Of a stretch of DNA of 64,000 bases, positions 18,863 to 27,707 are shown piece after piece. The translations under genes were made by a program, and so were the position numbers. This stretch comes from Streptomyces niger (GTDB lineage Bacteria; Actinomycetota; Actinomycetes; Streptomycetales; Streptomycetaceae). The notes beneath the pieces were generated by a model, which saw only the letters and a list, made by a program, of their open reading frames with translations, made no database searches and was not told the DNA's origin. Where the stretch lies: assembly GCF_000718305.1 (NCBI RefSeq), contig NZ_JOFQ01000001.1, forward strand, positions 372,001 to 436,000, in the 5' to 3' direction. Positions within the stretch are counted from its first letter, which is position 1. Every line of letters begins with the position of its first letter.

Positions 18863-20263
18863 ATGGCAGAGCGTACGGACCCGTCCGCACCGCAGGCGCT
18901 GGAGCTGGCCGACATCCAGGGCGCCATGCTGCGGAAGCGCCCCGGCCCCTACGTCGGCAGCTACCTGCTGCTGCGCATCGATACCCCTTCGGACGGCCGC
19001 CGGCTGCTCGCGCACCTGCTGCCGCACGTCGCCTCGGCTGCCCGGTGGTGGGATCCGCCCGGCGGCGCGTGGCTGGGCGTCGCGCTGAGCCACTCCGGGC
19101 TGCGGGCGCTGGGAGTACGGCAGGAGTCGCTGGACAGCTTCCCGGCGGAGTTCATCGCGGGCATGGCCGACCGCGCCGCCCGGCTCGGGGACACCGGCGA
19201 GAGCAGCCCCGAGCACTGGGACGCCCCCTTGGGCAGCCCCGACGTCCACCTCGTCGTGGCGGCCTTCGCCGCGGACCGGGCCGCGTGCGACTCCCTGGTG
19301 GAGACGGTACGGGAAGCCCTGCGCGGCCTGCCCGACGTACAGCTGCTCCACCGGCTGGAAGCCGCGCAGCTGCCGAGCGGGCGCACGCACCTGGGCTTCG
19401 TGGACAACATCGGCAAGCCGAACATCGAAGGCACCGGTGCGCCCCGGGACGACCGGGCGGGCGCTGCCGGCCCGGGGCACTACGGCGATCCGCCCGGCGC
19501 CGGTCCCGCGGTCAAGGCCGGCGAGTTCGTACTCGGCTACCCGGACCAGGACGGGGTACTCGCCACGCAGCCCCTGCCGGACGCACTGCGCCGTAACGGC
19601 ACCTACGTCGCCTTCCGCAAACTGCACGTGCGGGTCGCGGAGTTCCGCCGCTACCTCAAGGAGAACGCCTCCTCGGCCGCGGAAGAAGAACTGCTGGCGG
19701 CCAAGATGGTCGGCCGCTGGCGCAGCGGAGCCCCCCTGGTGCTCGCGCCCTCGCAGGACGACCCCGTGCTCGCCGCGGACGCCGCGCGCAACAACGACTT
19801 CAGCTACCGCGAGCAGGATCCCGAGGGCCGGCGCTGCCCGGTCGGCTCCCACATCCGGCGCATGAACCCCCGTGACTCCCCGGGGGTTTCCGTGGACGTG
19901 CTCCGCCACTGCATCCTCCGGCGCAGTACCACCTACGGCCCCGAACTGCCCGAAGGGCAGCTGACGGACGACGGCGCCGCGCGGGGCATCGTCTTCCTCT
20001 TCATGGGCACCGACATCCGCCGGCAATTCGAGTTCGTCAAGCGGCAGTGGGCCAACGACGGCAATTTCGCCGGGCTCGAAACGGAGCAGGACCCGCTCAC
20101 CGGCAACCGCGAGGGGGCCAGGACCTTCACCGTTCCGCTGCCCGCGCGGGCCCGCCGCCACCAGTACGAGCAACTGCCCCGCTTCGTCGTCACCAAGGGG
20201 GGCGAGTACCTCTTCCTGCCGGGCATCCGTGCCCTGCACTGGATCGCCGGCCTCGACCACTGA
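18863..20263 (+). CDS. DyP-type heme peroxidase
   Basis: 466 residues, ATG preceded by AGGAGGAGGGAGA. DyP signature Asp181 in GFVDNIGKPN (the common GxxDG is GxxDN here), proximal heme His330 in PVGSHIRRMNPR and distal Arg353/354 in ILRRSTTYG. The length fits the longer DyP classes. No Tat signal, so it is cytosolic or cargo of another system; no encapsulin gene is nearby. DyPs oxidise dyes, phenolics and aromatic pigments with H2O2. It follows the catalase-family gene by 45 bp and precedes a small alpha/beta-barrel-like gene, so peroxide chemistry is shared in the operon. Confidence 0.92.
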   Translation: MAERTDPSAPQALELADIQGAMLRKRPGPYVGSYLLLRIDTPSDGRRLLAHLLPHVASAARWWDPPGGAWLGVALSHSGLRALGVRQESLDSFPAEFIAGMADRAARLGDTGESSPEHWDAPLGSPDVHLVVAAFAADRAACDSLVETVREALRGLPDVQLLHRLEAAQLPSGRTHLGFVDNIGKPNIEGTGAPRDDRAGAAGPGHYGDPPGAGPAVKAGEFVLGYPDQDGVLATQPLPDALRRNGTYVAFRKLHVRVAEFRRYLKENASSAAEEELLAAKMVGRWRSGAPLVLAPSQDDPVLAADAARNNDFSYREQDPEGRRCPVGSHIRRMNPRDSPGVSVDVLRHCILRRSTTYGPELPEGQLTDDGAARGIVFLFMGTDIRRQFEFVKRQWANDGNFAGLETEQDPLTGNREGARTFTVPLPARARRHQYEQLPRFVVTKGGEYLFLPGIRALHWIAGLDH

Positions 20264-20337
20264 GCCGCCGGCCGGAAGGCCGTGGGCCGGCCGCACCGAG
20301 GCGGCGCACCCAGCCCATCGCCGAGAAGGGACCCAAG

Positions 20338-20817
20338 ATGACCACACACCCCGAGAAACCGGCCCGGCCGGGCGCGATCGACGGGCGGACCTCCGAGTTC
20401 ACCCTCTTCTTCAAGGTCAAGCCCGGTCACGGCAAACTGCTCCGCGACATCTTCCAGCAGAGGTCGTTCGACCAGCTCAGCAGGCAGGTGACCGAGCAGA
20501 TCGGCACGCTGCACGACGCGCGGTGGGTCCTCTTCGACGACGACACGCGCCTGATGTTCGCCACGTCCTTCGACGGTGACTGGGACGTCTACATCGAAGA
20601 GTTCGCCCGCCGTATCCCCCAGATATTCGACGACATCCTGATCCATGCCGAGGACTATCCGGGCATCAACGCTCCCGTCATCAAGGAGTACATCGTCGCC
20701 CACCAGGTCACCGCCTGCTCGTACTTCCGCGCCATTCCCGATGCCACGGTGCGGGACCTCAGGAGGGCACGAGCCGTCTACGAGGCCTACGACACGCTGG
20801 TGAAGGCGTACGGCTGA
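20338..20817 (+). CDS. Small uncharacterised protein of the peroxidase operon
   Basis: 159 residues from ATG 20338 (GAAGGGA six bases upstream). No family recognised with confidence. The pattern SEFTLFFKVKPGHGKLLRDIF ... TLHDARWVLFDDDTRLMFATSFDGDWDVYIEEF looks like a dimeric alpha+beta (ferredoxin-like) barrel, a fold shared with DyP, chlorite dismutase and monooxygenases such as EfeB partners. It ends 31 bp inside the end of the convergent MFS remnant. Third gene after the catalase and DyP; a heme-handling or accessory role is a guess from context. Confidence 0.75.
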   Translation: MTTHPEKPARPGAIDGRTSEFTLFFKVKPGHGKLLRDIFQQRSFDQLSRQVTEQIGTLHDARWVLFDDDTRLMFATSFDGDWDVYIEEFARRIPQIFDDILIHAEDYPGINAPVIKEYIVAHQVTACSYFRAIPDATVRDLRRARAVYEAYDTLVKAYG

Positions 20818-21300
20818 CGCTCCACACCGCGCAGGGCCAGGAGGGCTCCGGCGGTGAAGCAGGCCGCGCTGATCAGTGGGCCGATGCGTATGCCGTGGAG
20901 GAAGGCGGATGCCGGCGTGATCAGCGCGCCCAGCAGCGCCACGCCCACCGCGCTGCCGACCTGGCGGGCCGCGTTGAAGGCGCCCGAGGCCAGCCCGGCG
21001 CGGTGTGCGGGAGCCGATTCGACCACGGCGGCGACCGCGGCCGGCATCGTGAGGGCGGTGCCGAAGCCGGGGATGGCGGCCAGCGGCGGAACCAGGGCCG
21101 GGTAGGGCGTCGTACGGCCGGCCAGGAGCAGGCCCAGGAAGCCCAGCACGCCCAGTCCGAGACCCAGCACCATCGGCGTCCGCGGTCCGCTTCTCCACCA
21201 CGAGGAAACCGCCGCCGCAGAGGACGAACAGGGCCGACGCCGCGAGGGCACCGGGGTCGGTCCAGCCGGCGTGTCCCGCCTCGATGACGGCGAACGTGGG
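20787..21300 (-). pseudogene. Remnant of a DHA2-type MFS exporter (C-terminal part)
   Basis: Read leftwards, one frame gives TFAVIEAGHAGWTDPGAL and VVEKRTAD (mid-protein loop of DHA2 pumps). After a frame change near 21190 another gives MVLGLGLGVLGFLGLLL, FGTALTMPAAVAAVVESAP and RAGLASGAFNAARQVGSAVGVALLGAL, the last helices of the same family. The N-terminal ten or so helices are absent and at least one frameshift interrupts the rest. The stop is at 20787. It is a dead efflux gene. Confidence 0.75.
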
Positions 21301-21308
21301 AGGTGCCG

Positions 21309-21547
21309 GCGGCGATCGGCGTGACGGTTCCGGAGAGCCGCAGGCGGATGGTGCGGTACTGCGTGGACTGGACCGAGCAGCGTCACCACCTGTCGGGGGC
21401 CGTGGGGGCCGCCCTGCTCGACCGCTGCATCGAGCGGCCTGGGTGGAACGCGCGCCGAACAGCCGGGTCGTCCGCATCCTGCCCGCCGGCGAACAGGGAC
21501 TGCACGACTGGCTGGGTCTCGACACGAGCGCCTTCACGCGTGGCTGA
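21309..21547 (+). pseudogene. Remnant of an ArsR-type regulator (C-terminal part)
   Basis: One frame gives VRYCVDWTEQRHHLSGAVGAALLDRCIER; a frameshift near 21440 then gives WVERAPNSRVVRILPAGEQGLHDWLGL. Together these resemble the C-terminal region seen in some ArsR-like repressors (cysteine-tryptophan-histidine stretch, then winged segment ending LTPAG). The helix-turn-helix is missing. It abuts the MFS remnant head to head, as expected if one deletion removed both N-termini. Confidence 0.6.
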
Positions 21548-21781
21548 CGGCAGGGCCACGCCCGGCTCGATTGCGCGCAGCGCCCGGGTGCGCCCGATAG
21601 GTTGTGTCGTCGGAGTCGGACGGTTCGTCAGGGCGGCCGTCCGCACCGGGCCGCCCACGCGCGCACCCTCGCCAGGACGGAGCAGGTGCGGCCGACGCCA
21701 GGGATGATCGGATCCGCCCTGTGCGTTGTACGGGACCAGGAAACGCAGAAGAAGAGTGTTCCAGAGCTGGGAGATGGTGAC

Positions 21782-22261
21782 ATGCCGCTCAAGGGCGAGT
21801 ACGAACCGAGCAGCACGAAGTTGGTACGTGACCAGGTGGAGCTGTACGAGAGCTCCGGTGGTACGGAGGGGACGACGCTGCGCCCCATGGTCGGCCCGGA
21901 CGACGAGAAGCGGCGGGACCTGCCGGTCGTCATCCTGACCACCATCGGCGCGAAGAGCGGCAAGATCCGCAAGACGCCGCTCATGCGCGTCGAGCACGAG
22001 GGCCGCTACGCCGTGATCGCTTCCCTCGGCGGGGCCCCCAAGCACCCGGTCTGGTACTACAACGTGGTGGCCGACCCGCGGGTGGAGCTCCAGGACGGCC
22101 CGGTGCGCCAGGACATGGTGGCGCGCGAGGTGACCGGGGAGGAGAAGGCCGCGTGGTGGGCCATCGCGGTCGAGGCGTTCCCGGACTACGCGGACTATCA
22201 GAAGAAGACCGACCGCGAGATCCCGGTCTTCGTCCTGGAGCCGGCGGCGCAGCCGCACTGA
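21782..22261 (+). CDS. Deazaflavin (F420)-dependent nitroreductase-family protein
   Basis: 159 residues from ATG 21782 (GGGAGA upstream). Ddn/FQR family split-barrel: [56 protein letters not shown] is the signature that binds F420H2. Such proteins reduce quinones or other acceptors with the deazaflavin cofactor of actinobacteria. Monocistronic, followed by a strong hairpin. The specific substrate cannot be inferred. Confidence 0.9.
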   Translation: MPLKGEYEPSSTKLVRDQVELYESSGGTEGTTLRPMVGPDDEKRRDLPVVILTTIGAKSGKIRKTPLMRVEHEGRYAVIASLGGAPKHPVWYYNVVADPRVELQDGPVRQDMVAREVTGEEKAAWWAIAVEAFPDYADYQKKTDREIPVFVLEPAAQPH

Positions 22262-22271
22262 CGATGCCGGC

Positions 22272-22308
22272 CCCCGGGGGCGGCGGTATACCGACCGCCG
22301 CCCCGGGG
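22272..22308. terminator. Bidirectional hairpin between convergent genes
   Basis: GGGGCGGCGGT at 22277-22287 pairs with ACCGCCGCCCC at 22294-22304 around a 6-base loop, with outer bases extending the stem. It lies between the F420 enzyme and the convergent DHA2 exporter. Confidence 0.75.
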
Positions 22309-22373
22309 CTCCGTCGTTTCGACGTACGCGCCCGGGCGTGCCCGCTCGCCCGCGAGGGCGCCTGCCGTGCCCG

Positions 22374-23915
22374 TTACTTGTCGAGGTGGGTGGGGGCAGG
22401 CTCCCGGACGGGGGTCGTCCCCGCTCCGTCGGCTTCCGCGTCCGCCTCGATCGTGCCCGCTGCCGCCGGGGCGGCGTCCAGCCGGACGGGCCGGGCGGTG
22501 CGGCTGACGAACAGCGACGCGAGGAATGCGAGCAGGCCGATGACTCCGGCGACCATGAACGCCGTACGCAGGCCTCCGGCGTCCGGCGCGCCCGAGGGGT
22601 CGGAGGTGCTCAGCGACGCGACGGTGACGAACACGGCCGTACCGAACGCGCCCGCCACCTGCTGAAGCGTGGAGAGGATCGCGCTGCCGTGGGAGTAGAG
22701 GTGATCGGGCAGCGCACCCAGCGACTCCGTCATCAGCGGCGTCATCATCAGCCCGAGCCCGGCCATCAGCAGGATGTGGATGGCGATGACCGCGGCCAGC
22801 GGCGAGTGGGGGCCGAGGAGCGTGAAGAGCCACAGCGACACGGCCAGGGCGAGCGCGCCGGGGATCACCAGGGGGCGGGCGCCGAAGCGGTCGAACAGCC
22901 GCCCCACCGGGCGGCCGAGCAGGCCGAGCAGCAGGCCGCCGGGGAGGACGGCCAGACCGCTGACGAACGTACTGGCGCCCAGCACCGTCTGGAGGTACAG
23001 CGGCAGCATGATCGACCCGACGCCCAGCAGGCACATGAACAGCAGCGCCGAGAGGACCAGGGCCACGCTGAACGCGCGGGTCCTGAACGGACGCAGGTCG
23101 AGCAGGGCGCGGTCGGCCCGCTGGAGCCTCAGCTGACGGGCGACGAAGACGCCCAGCGACACCAGGCCGACCGCGATCGGTATCCACGGCGGGAGCGTGT
23201 GCGCCCCGCCGCCGGACTCGCCGACGGACGCCAGGCCGTACAGGACGCCGCCGAAGCCGACGGCGGACAGCACGACCGACAGCACGTCCAGCGGCACCTG
23301 CCGCGTCTCGCTGTCCAGGCGCATCAGGACCGCGCCGGCGGCCAGCGCCGCCACGGCGAGCGGCAGCACGATCCAGAACATCCAGCGCCAGCCCAGCGAG
23401 GCGAGCACGGCGCCGCCGACCGTCGGGCCCACGGCGGGGGCGACGGCGATGACGATGCTGATCGTGCCCATCGTCGCGCCGCGCTTCTCCGGCCGGACGA
23501 GGCGCATCACGGAGGTCATGAGCAGCGGCAGCATGACGGCGGTACCGCACGCCTGGATCACGCGCCCGGCCATCAGCACGCCGAACCCGGGGGCGAGGCC
23601 GCTGACGAGCGTGCCCACGCTGAACAGGGTCAGCGAGGCCAGGAAGACCTGGCGCGCGGTGAAACGTTCGAGCAGGAAGCCGGTGATCGGAATGATCACG
23701 GCCATGGTCAGCAGGAAGCCGCTGGTCAGCCACTGCACCGTCGTGGTGGAGATGGACAGGTCGACGGTGAGGTCGCGGAGCGCGACGCTCAGGATCGTCT
23801 CGTTGAGGATCATCACGAAGGCCGAGACGACGAGCACGGCGATCAGCACGGGGGCACGTGCGGGGGAACTGCCGCGGGGCGAGTCGACGCCCCCGGCGTT
23901 CGCGGATTCGATCAT
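22374..23915 (-). CDS. DHA2-family MFS drug exporter
   Basis: 513 residues from ATG 23915 (GAGGTG nine bases upstream; an in-frame ATG at 23969 is possible). Fourteen predicted helices. The motifs are typical: LNETILSVALRDL in helix 1, WLTSGFLLTMAVIIPITGFLLERF, motif C-like AVAPAVGPTVGGAVLASLGWRWMFWI, and LQQVAGAFGTAVFVTV near the end. A proton-driven pump of the EmrB/LfrA/QacA type in the plasma membrane. It is intact, unlike the MFS remnants at 20787-21300 and 47741-47960. No regulator is attached; a candidate operator lies upstream. Confidence 0.92.
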   Translation of the reverse strand: MIESANAGGVDSPRGSSPARAPVLIAVLVVSAFVMILNETILSVALRDLTVDLSISTTTVQWLTSGFLLTMAVIIPITGFLLERFTARQVFLASLTLFSVGTLVSGLAPGFGVLMAGRVIQACGTAVMLPLLMTSVMRLVRPEKRGATMGTISIVIAVAPAVGPTVGGAVLASLGWRWMFWIVLPLAVAALAAGAVLMRLDSETRQVPLDVLSVVLSAVGFGGVLYGLASVGESGGGAHTLPPWIPIAVGLVSLGVFVARQLRLQRADRALLDLRPFRTRAFSVALVLSALLFMCLLGVGSIMLPLYLQTVLGASTFVSGLAVLPGGLLLGLLGRPVGRLFDRFGARPLVIPGALALAVSLWLFTLLGPHSPLAAVIAIHILLMAGLGLMMTPLMTESLGALPDHLYSHGSAILSTLQQVAGAFGTAVFVTVASLSTSDPSGAPDAGGLRTAFMVAGVIGLLAFLASLFVSRTARPVRLDAAPAAAGTIEADAEADGAGTTPVREPAPTHLDK

Positions 23916-24322
23916 GGTCAGGCACACCTCACTGGTATCGGTCGGTATCGGCGCGGGCACGGCGTGCACCGGGTCTCGGCCCGGTGGTCCGTCGGAAGCT
24001 CGGTCGTCGGGGCGCCGGGGCAGCGGTCAGGACGCCCTCGGCCGCTGTACGGCACCGTCGTTCGCTGACCGCGGTGATCGGCTCGGACTACGGGAGCGCC
24101 CCCACCGCTCCTCGCCTTCCGTGTCCCCCGAGCCTCACCTGCGTGGTGTCTGCAACCCCTGCCCCCGTCATCTTCATCGTTCTGTCAGTCTATTGAACTT
24201 TCCGCACCGGTTGCGCCGGGGTTTTCGCCCGCCGGATCACGGATAGCGGTTAGCCGGGGCGGGAAGGCCGGTGCTGCGCGTCCATGATCGGGACGACGAC
24301 CTTCCGAGGAGAGGCGGGGCCC
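23916..24322. other. Intergenic region between the exporter and a dehydrogenase
   Basis: 407 bp without a supported gene. The only AT-richer stretch has the dyad GTTC-N12-GAAC (24179-24198), which could bind a TetR-type repressor and control the leftward exporter or the rightward dehydrogenase. GAGGAGAGG before 24323 serves the dehydrogenase. Nothing else is recognised. Confidence 0.4.
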
Positions 24323-25357
24323 ATGCGAGCTGTGGTGTTCGAGCAATACGCGCAACCGGCCGAGGTACGGAACGTTCCCGACCCCGTACCGGCGCCGCAC
24401 GGCGTGGTCGTGCGGGTCGAGGCCACCGGGCTGTGCCGCAGCGACTGGCACGGCTGGATGGGCCACGACCCCGGCATCACGCTGCCGCACATACCGGGCC
24501 ACGAACTCGCCGGAGTGGTGGCGGAGGTGGGGGCGGGCGTCGGGAACTGGCGCCCGGGCGACCGGGTGACCGTGCCCTTCGTCTGCGCCTGTGGAAGCTG
24601 CGCTTCCTGTGCGGCGGGCGACCAGCAGGTGTGCGAGCGGCAGACGCAGCCCGGCTTCACCCACCGGGGCTCCTTCGCCGAGTTCGTCGCGCTCGATCAT
24701 GCGGACGTGAACCTGATCGCGGTGCCCGAGGAACTGTCCTCGGCCACCGCGGCCTCGCTCGGTTGCCGGTTCGCGACCGCGTTCCGGGCCGTGACCGCAC
24801 AGGCGCGGGTGGCGCCGGGCGAGTGGGTCGCGGTGCACGGATGCGGGGGCGTGGGGCTGTCCGCCGTGATGATCGCGGCAGCGGCCGGGGCGCGGGTCGT
24901 CGCGGTCGATCTGTCGCCGGCCGCGCTGGACCTGGCGCGGAAGTGCGGTGCCGCGGAGTGCGTGGACGCCTCGCGTACCGCGGACACGGCGGCGGCGGTG
25001 CGCGAGCTGACGGGTGGCGGCGCCCACGTCTCGCTGGACGCGCTGGGCTCGGCCGAGACCTGCGCGGCGTCGGTCGGCAGCCTGCGGCGGCGGGGCCGGC
25101 ACGTACAGGTCGGGCTCCTTCCGCAGGCCGTACCGGTGCCGATGGACCGGGTGGTCGCGCTGGAGCTGGCCGTCCTGGGCAGCCACGGCATGGCGGCGCA
25201 CGCCTATCCGCCGATGCTGGACCTGGTCCGGGCCGGAGTCCTGCGCCCGGACCTGTTGACGACGGCGACCCTTCCGCTGGACGCCGCGCCGGCCGCCCTG
25301 GCGGCGATGGGTGCGGCGCCGGGCTCCGGGGTGACGGTGATCCTGCCGGGCACATGA
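24323..25357 (+). CDS. Zinc-dependent medium-chain alcohol dehydrogenase
   Basis: 344 residues. GroES-like domain with catalytic zinc ligands Cys38 and His60/Glu61 (PGHELAG), structural zinc cysteines 90, 93, 96 and 104 ([17 protein letters not shown]), and a Rossmann domain with GCGGVGLS followed by VVAVDLS, whose Asp favours NAD+. Complete and of normal length. Preceded by GAGGAGAGG. Monocistronic, ending before a hairpin at 25391. The substrate, a primary or secondary alcohol or aldehyde, is undetermined. Confidence 0.9.
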   Translation: MRAVVFEQYAQPAEVRNVPDPVPAPHGVVVRVEATGLCRSDWHGWMGHDPGITLPHIPGHELAGVVAEVGAGVGNWRPGDRVTVPFVCACGSCASCAAGDQQVCERQTQPGFTHRGSFAEFVALDHADVNLIAVPEELSSATAASLGCRFATAFRAVTAQARVAPGEWVAVHGCGGVGLSAVMIAAAAGARVVAVDLSPAALDLARKCGAAECVDASRTADTAAAVRELTGGGAHVSLDALGSAETCAASVGSLRRRGRHVQVGLLPQAVPVPMDRVVALELAVLGSHGMAAHAYPPMLDLVRAGVLRPDLLTTATLPLDAAPAALAAMGAAPGSGVTVILPGT

Positions 25358-25390
25358 CGCTTCGGAGCCCGGCGAACGCGCAGCAGTCGT

Positions 25391-25420
25391 GCCCGGCGGA
25401 GGGTCATCCCTCCACCGGGC
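25391..25420. terminator. Hairpin between two convergent genes
   Basis: GCCCGGCGGAGGG and CCCTCCACCGGGC pair around TCAT, with one mismatch. It serves both the rightward dehydrogenase and the leftward secreted protein. Confidence 0.7.
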
Positions 25421-25485
25421 ACATGACGCACCATCACGCAGGCGACGGCATACGGACCTGCGTGGCGCCGAGGCCCGTCGCGGGG

Positions 25486-26010
25486 TCAGCAGCGCTTCGA
25501 GCTGGCCCCCTGGGCGGCGACCGGGTCGCCGGCCTGGCGCAGCGAGCCGATGCCCGCCGTGCAGGCCTTCACGGTGGCGGTGCCGTTGGACCAGAATTCC
25601 TGGGCGGTGCTGTTCGTCCAGGTCCGGGTGCCGAGAATCTCGTCCTTGGAGTAGCTGTAGATCGACGTACTGACGTCATAGTCGCCGGCCTTGGCCCGGA
25701 AGGAATCCCAGACCCAGAGGTAGCCGTAGTTCTGCTGGCATTTCGGGGAGTAGAACTGCTTCACCGATGCGATCTTCACGCCTTGCCGGGTGATGTATCC
25801 GGTGTTACCGATCGCGTAGGCATCGCTGCACACACCGGCCGCCTGCGCCTTTGCGCTGAGCGGATTTCCGGTGGCCGAGGGGGCGGTGGACTTGGCCAGG
25901 CTCCGCTCCGACGGGGCGGGCGCCGGACCGGTGCCGGCCATTGCGGCGCCAGCCGGAACGAGCGCAAAAGCACAGGTCAGCCCAACGAGGGCGCGCTTGG
26001 CATATCTCAC
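25486..26010 (-). CDS. Secreted protein, possibly DUF2690-like
   Basis: 174 residues from GTG 26010 (AGGAGG nine bases upstream). Sec signal peptide: KR, then ALVGLTCAFALVPAGAAMAG with cleavage after AMA. The mature protein has a threonine/serine-rich start followed by VCSDAYAIGNTGYITRQGVKIASVKQFYSPKCQQNYGYLWVW, reminiscent of the DUF2690 pattern (a Cys pair and a YSPxC core) of small secreted actinobacterial proteins. Four cysteines in the mature part could form two disulfides. Function unknown. Monocistronic and divergent from the esterase gene. Confidence 0.72.
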   Translation of the reverse strand: MRYAKRALVGLTCAFALVPAGAAMAGTGPAPAPSERSLAKSTAPSATGNPLSAKAQAAGVCSDAYAIGNTGYITRQGVKIASVKQFYSPKCQQNYGYLWVWDSFRAKAGDYDVSTSIYSYSKDEILGTRTWTNSTAQEFWSNGTATVKACTAGIGSLRQAGDPVAAQGASSKRC

Positions 26011-26418
26011 GACGGAATACCTCCTGGGATTCACACATAAGTGCGCGACTTTTCCGAAGAACCCGCGCGGCAACCCTGACGGTAATGTGGAACGACCCCA
26101 CCCCGCGGAAATCTCCGACTACCCAAGAAGACCAGCGACCCAGGAAGATGGTTGTACGTGTGCCGCGGATCGATGTGCCGAAGCGACGACTCGCGCACGG
26201 TAAAGGGGACACCGCTCCGTCAATTCCCACGCCAGACAAGAAAACGGCAGCGGGAATTCCGGAAAACTCCCCGGGCCGGCGCCGGCAGCGCCGGGCCCGC
26301 ACCCTTGACTCCCGCCCCACTCGGCTCTAGCTTCGCCAAGTCCCCTGCGGGACAACGTCGTCAGCACTGGCCGTGCCCTCACCCGGTAGCCGTTCGCAAC
26401 GGACAGGAGCAGCCACCC
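26011..26418. other. Divergent intergenic region, secreted protein / esterase
   Basis: 408 bp without a gene and relatively AT-rich between 26030 and 26280. It includes a clear housekeeping-type promoter for the esterase (26305-26333, listed separately). The leftward gene's promoter is not evident beyond its ribosome binding site. Confidence 0.5.
26305..26333 (+). promoter_or_regulatory. Sigma-70-type promoter of the esterase
   Basis: TTGACT (26305-26310), 17-bp spacer, TAGCTT (26328-26333), about 85 bp before the esterase ATG. Both hexamers fit the vegetative (HrdB-type) Streptomyces consensus. Confidence 0.6.
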
Positions 26419-27450
26419 ATGTCACGTCGCCCCGCCACAGGACGCCGCAGACCGGCGCGTCGCCGCATCGCCCGTTCCCTCCTCACCGTCCTTCTGCTCC
26501 TGTGCACCGGCATGCTCCTGACGCCGTCCGCCCGGGCCTCGGCCCCCGCCGACGCGTCGCCGGGCGTGCGGGCCGACGACGGCGCCTACCTCACCGCCGC
26601 CGAACGCGTCGACGACCGTATCCTCGACCTGACCATCCACTCCCCCGCCCTCGGCCGGGAGGGGCACGCCCGGGTGCTGCTGCCCACCGGCTACGACCGG
26701 GACCACCGCCGGCTGCCGGTGCTGTACCTGCTGCACGGCTGCTGCGACAGCACGCCGGGCTGGCGCGCCTGGACGGACAACACCGACGTGGTACGGGCCA
26801 CCGCTCGCACCCGGGCATTGATCGTGCTCCCCGAGGGCGGCCCGATGGGCTTCTACAGCAACTGGTGGAACCACGGCGCGGGCGCCACGCCCGCCTGGGA
26901 GACCTTCCACCTCACCGAGGTACGCCAGCTGGTGGAACGCACCCTCCGGACGAACGGCCGGCGGGCCGTCGCGGGGCTGTCGATGGGCGGCTTCGGCGCC
27001 CTGTCGTACGCCGGGCGGCACCCGGGCATGTTCCGGTCGGCCGCCTCGTTCAGCGGCGTCGTGGACACCGGCGCCGATCCGCAGCGGCTCCTGGACGTCG
27101 TCGCCGGATACACCGACGACCCGACGGCCCTGTGGGGCGATCCGCACGCCCAGGCCGACATCTGGCGGGCGCACAACCCGTACGACGTGCTGCGCCGACT
27201 CCCGCGCGGCTTCCCGGTGTTCGTCTCCACCGGCAACGGGACGCCGGGACCGCTCGACCCGCCGGACGCCCAGCCGGACACGCTGGAGCAGTGGCTGGGC
27301 GGCATGTCGGAGCGGTACGTCGCACAGGCCCGCGCCCACGGCCTGCGTGTCACGGCCGACCTCTACGGCCCCGGTACCCACACCTGGCCATACTGGGAAC
27401 GCGAACTCCACCGTGCCCTGCCGATGCTGACGGCCTCGCTCACCAAGTAG
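26419..27450 (+). CDS. Secreted esterase of the antigen 85 / esterase D type
   Basis: 343 residues. Twin-arginine-rich basic N-terminus and a hydrophobic core (SLLTVLLLLCTGMLLTPSARASA), so it is exported. The alpha/beta-hydrolase fold has LPVLYLLHGCCDST, the nucleophile elbow GLSMGGFGALSYA and the final histidine in GPGTHTWPYW. This is the FrmB/Ag85-like group: acyl esterases and some mycolyl-type transferases. Length is usual. A vegetative promoter lies upstream. Likely substrates are short-chain esters outside the cell; the exact one is unknown. Confidence 0.88.
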   Translation: MSRRPATGRRRPARRRIARSLLTVLLLLCTGMLLTPSARASAPADASPGVRADDGAYLTAAERVDDRILDLTIHSPALGREGHARVLLPTGYDRDHRRLPVLYLLHGCCDSTPGWRAWTDNTDVVRATARTRALIVLPEGGPMGFYSNWWNHGAGATPAWETFHLTEVRQLVERTLRTNGRRAVAGLSMGGFGALSYAGRHPGMFRSAASFSGVVDTGADPQRLLDVVAGYTDDPTALWGDPHAQADIWRAHNPYDVLRRLPRGFPVFVSTGNGTPGPLDPPDAQPDTLEQWLGGMSERYVAQARAHGLRVTADLYGPGTHTWPYWERELHRALPMLTASLTK

Positions 27451-27707
27451 CAGGCAACCAGGCAACCAGGCACCCAGCGGCGCTCCACTCGCCATGGCGC
27501 TGACTGAAAACGCCGGACAAGGACACCGGTCACAGCGGTTACAGCGGTTACAGCGATTCGTCACCTCCTTCTCCTCGCCTCTCTGCTCACCCTCCCCCCT
27601 CCGCGGAAAGTTGCAGGTAACGTCTGACCGTCGGTCGGGGACACCCGGAGAGGCTGCGCTCCGTTGCGTTGCGTACCTCTCCCTGCGTGGACTGGGAGCT
27701 GAGGTGC
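27451..27707. other. Intergenic region with micro-repeats
   Basis: 257 bp. Just after the esterase stop comes a short run of GGCAACCA units, and at 27532-27558 there are three 9-bp copies of ACAGCGGTT. No gene is seen. The SD of the next dehydrogenase lies at its right edge. Confidence 0.4.

Noticed and set aside
17660..20347. An 895-codon open frame on the minus strand opposite catalase and DyP
   Set aside because: Antisense shadow; its protein is low-complexity and arginine/valine/glycine-rich, while the plus strand holds two well-defined heme proteins.
23858..24196. 112-codon plus-strand frame in the exporter/dehydrogenase gap
   Set aside because: No ribosome binding site, arginine/proline-rich translation; it begins antisense to the exporter start.
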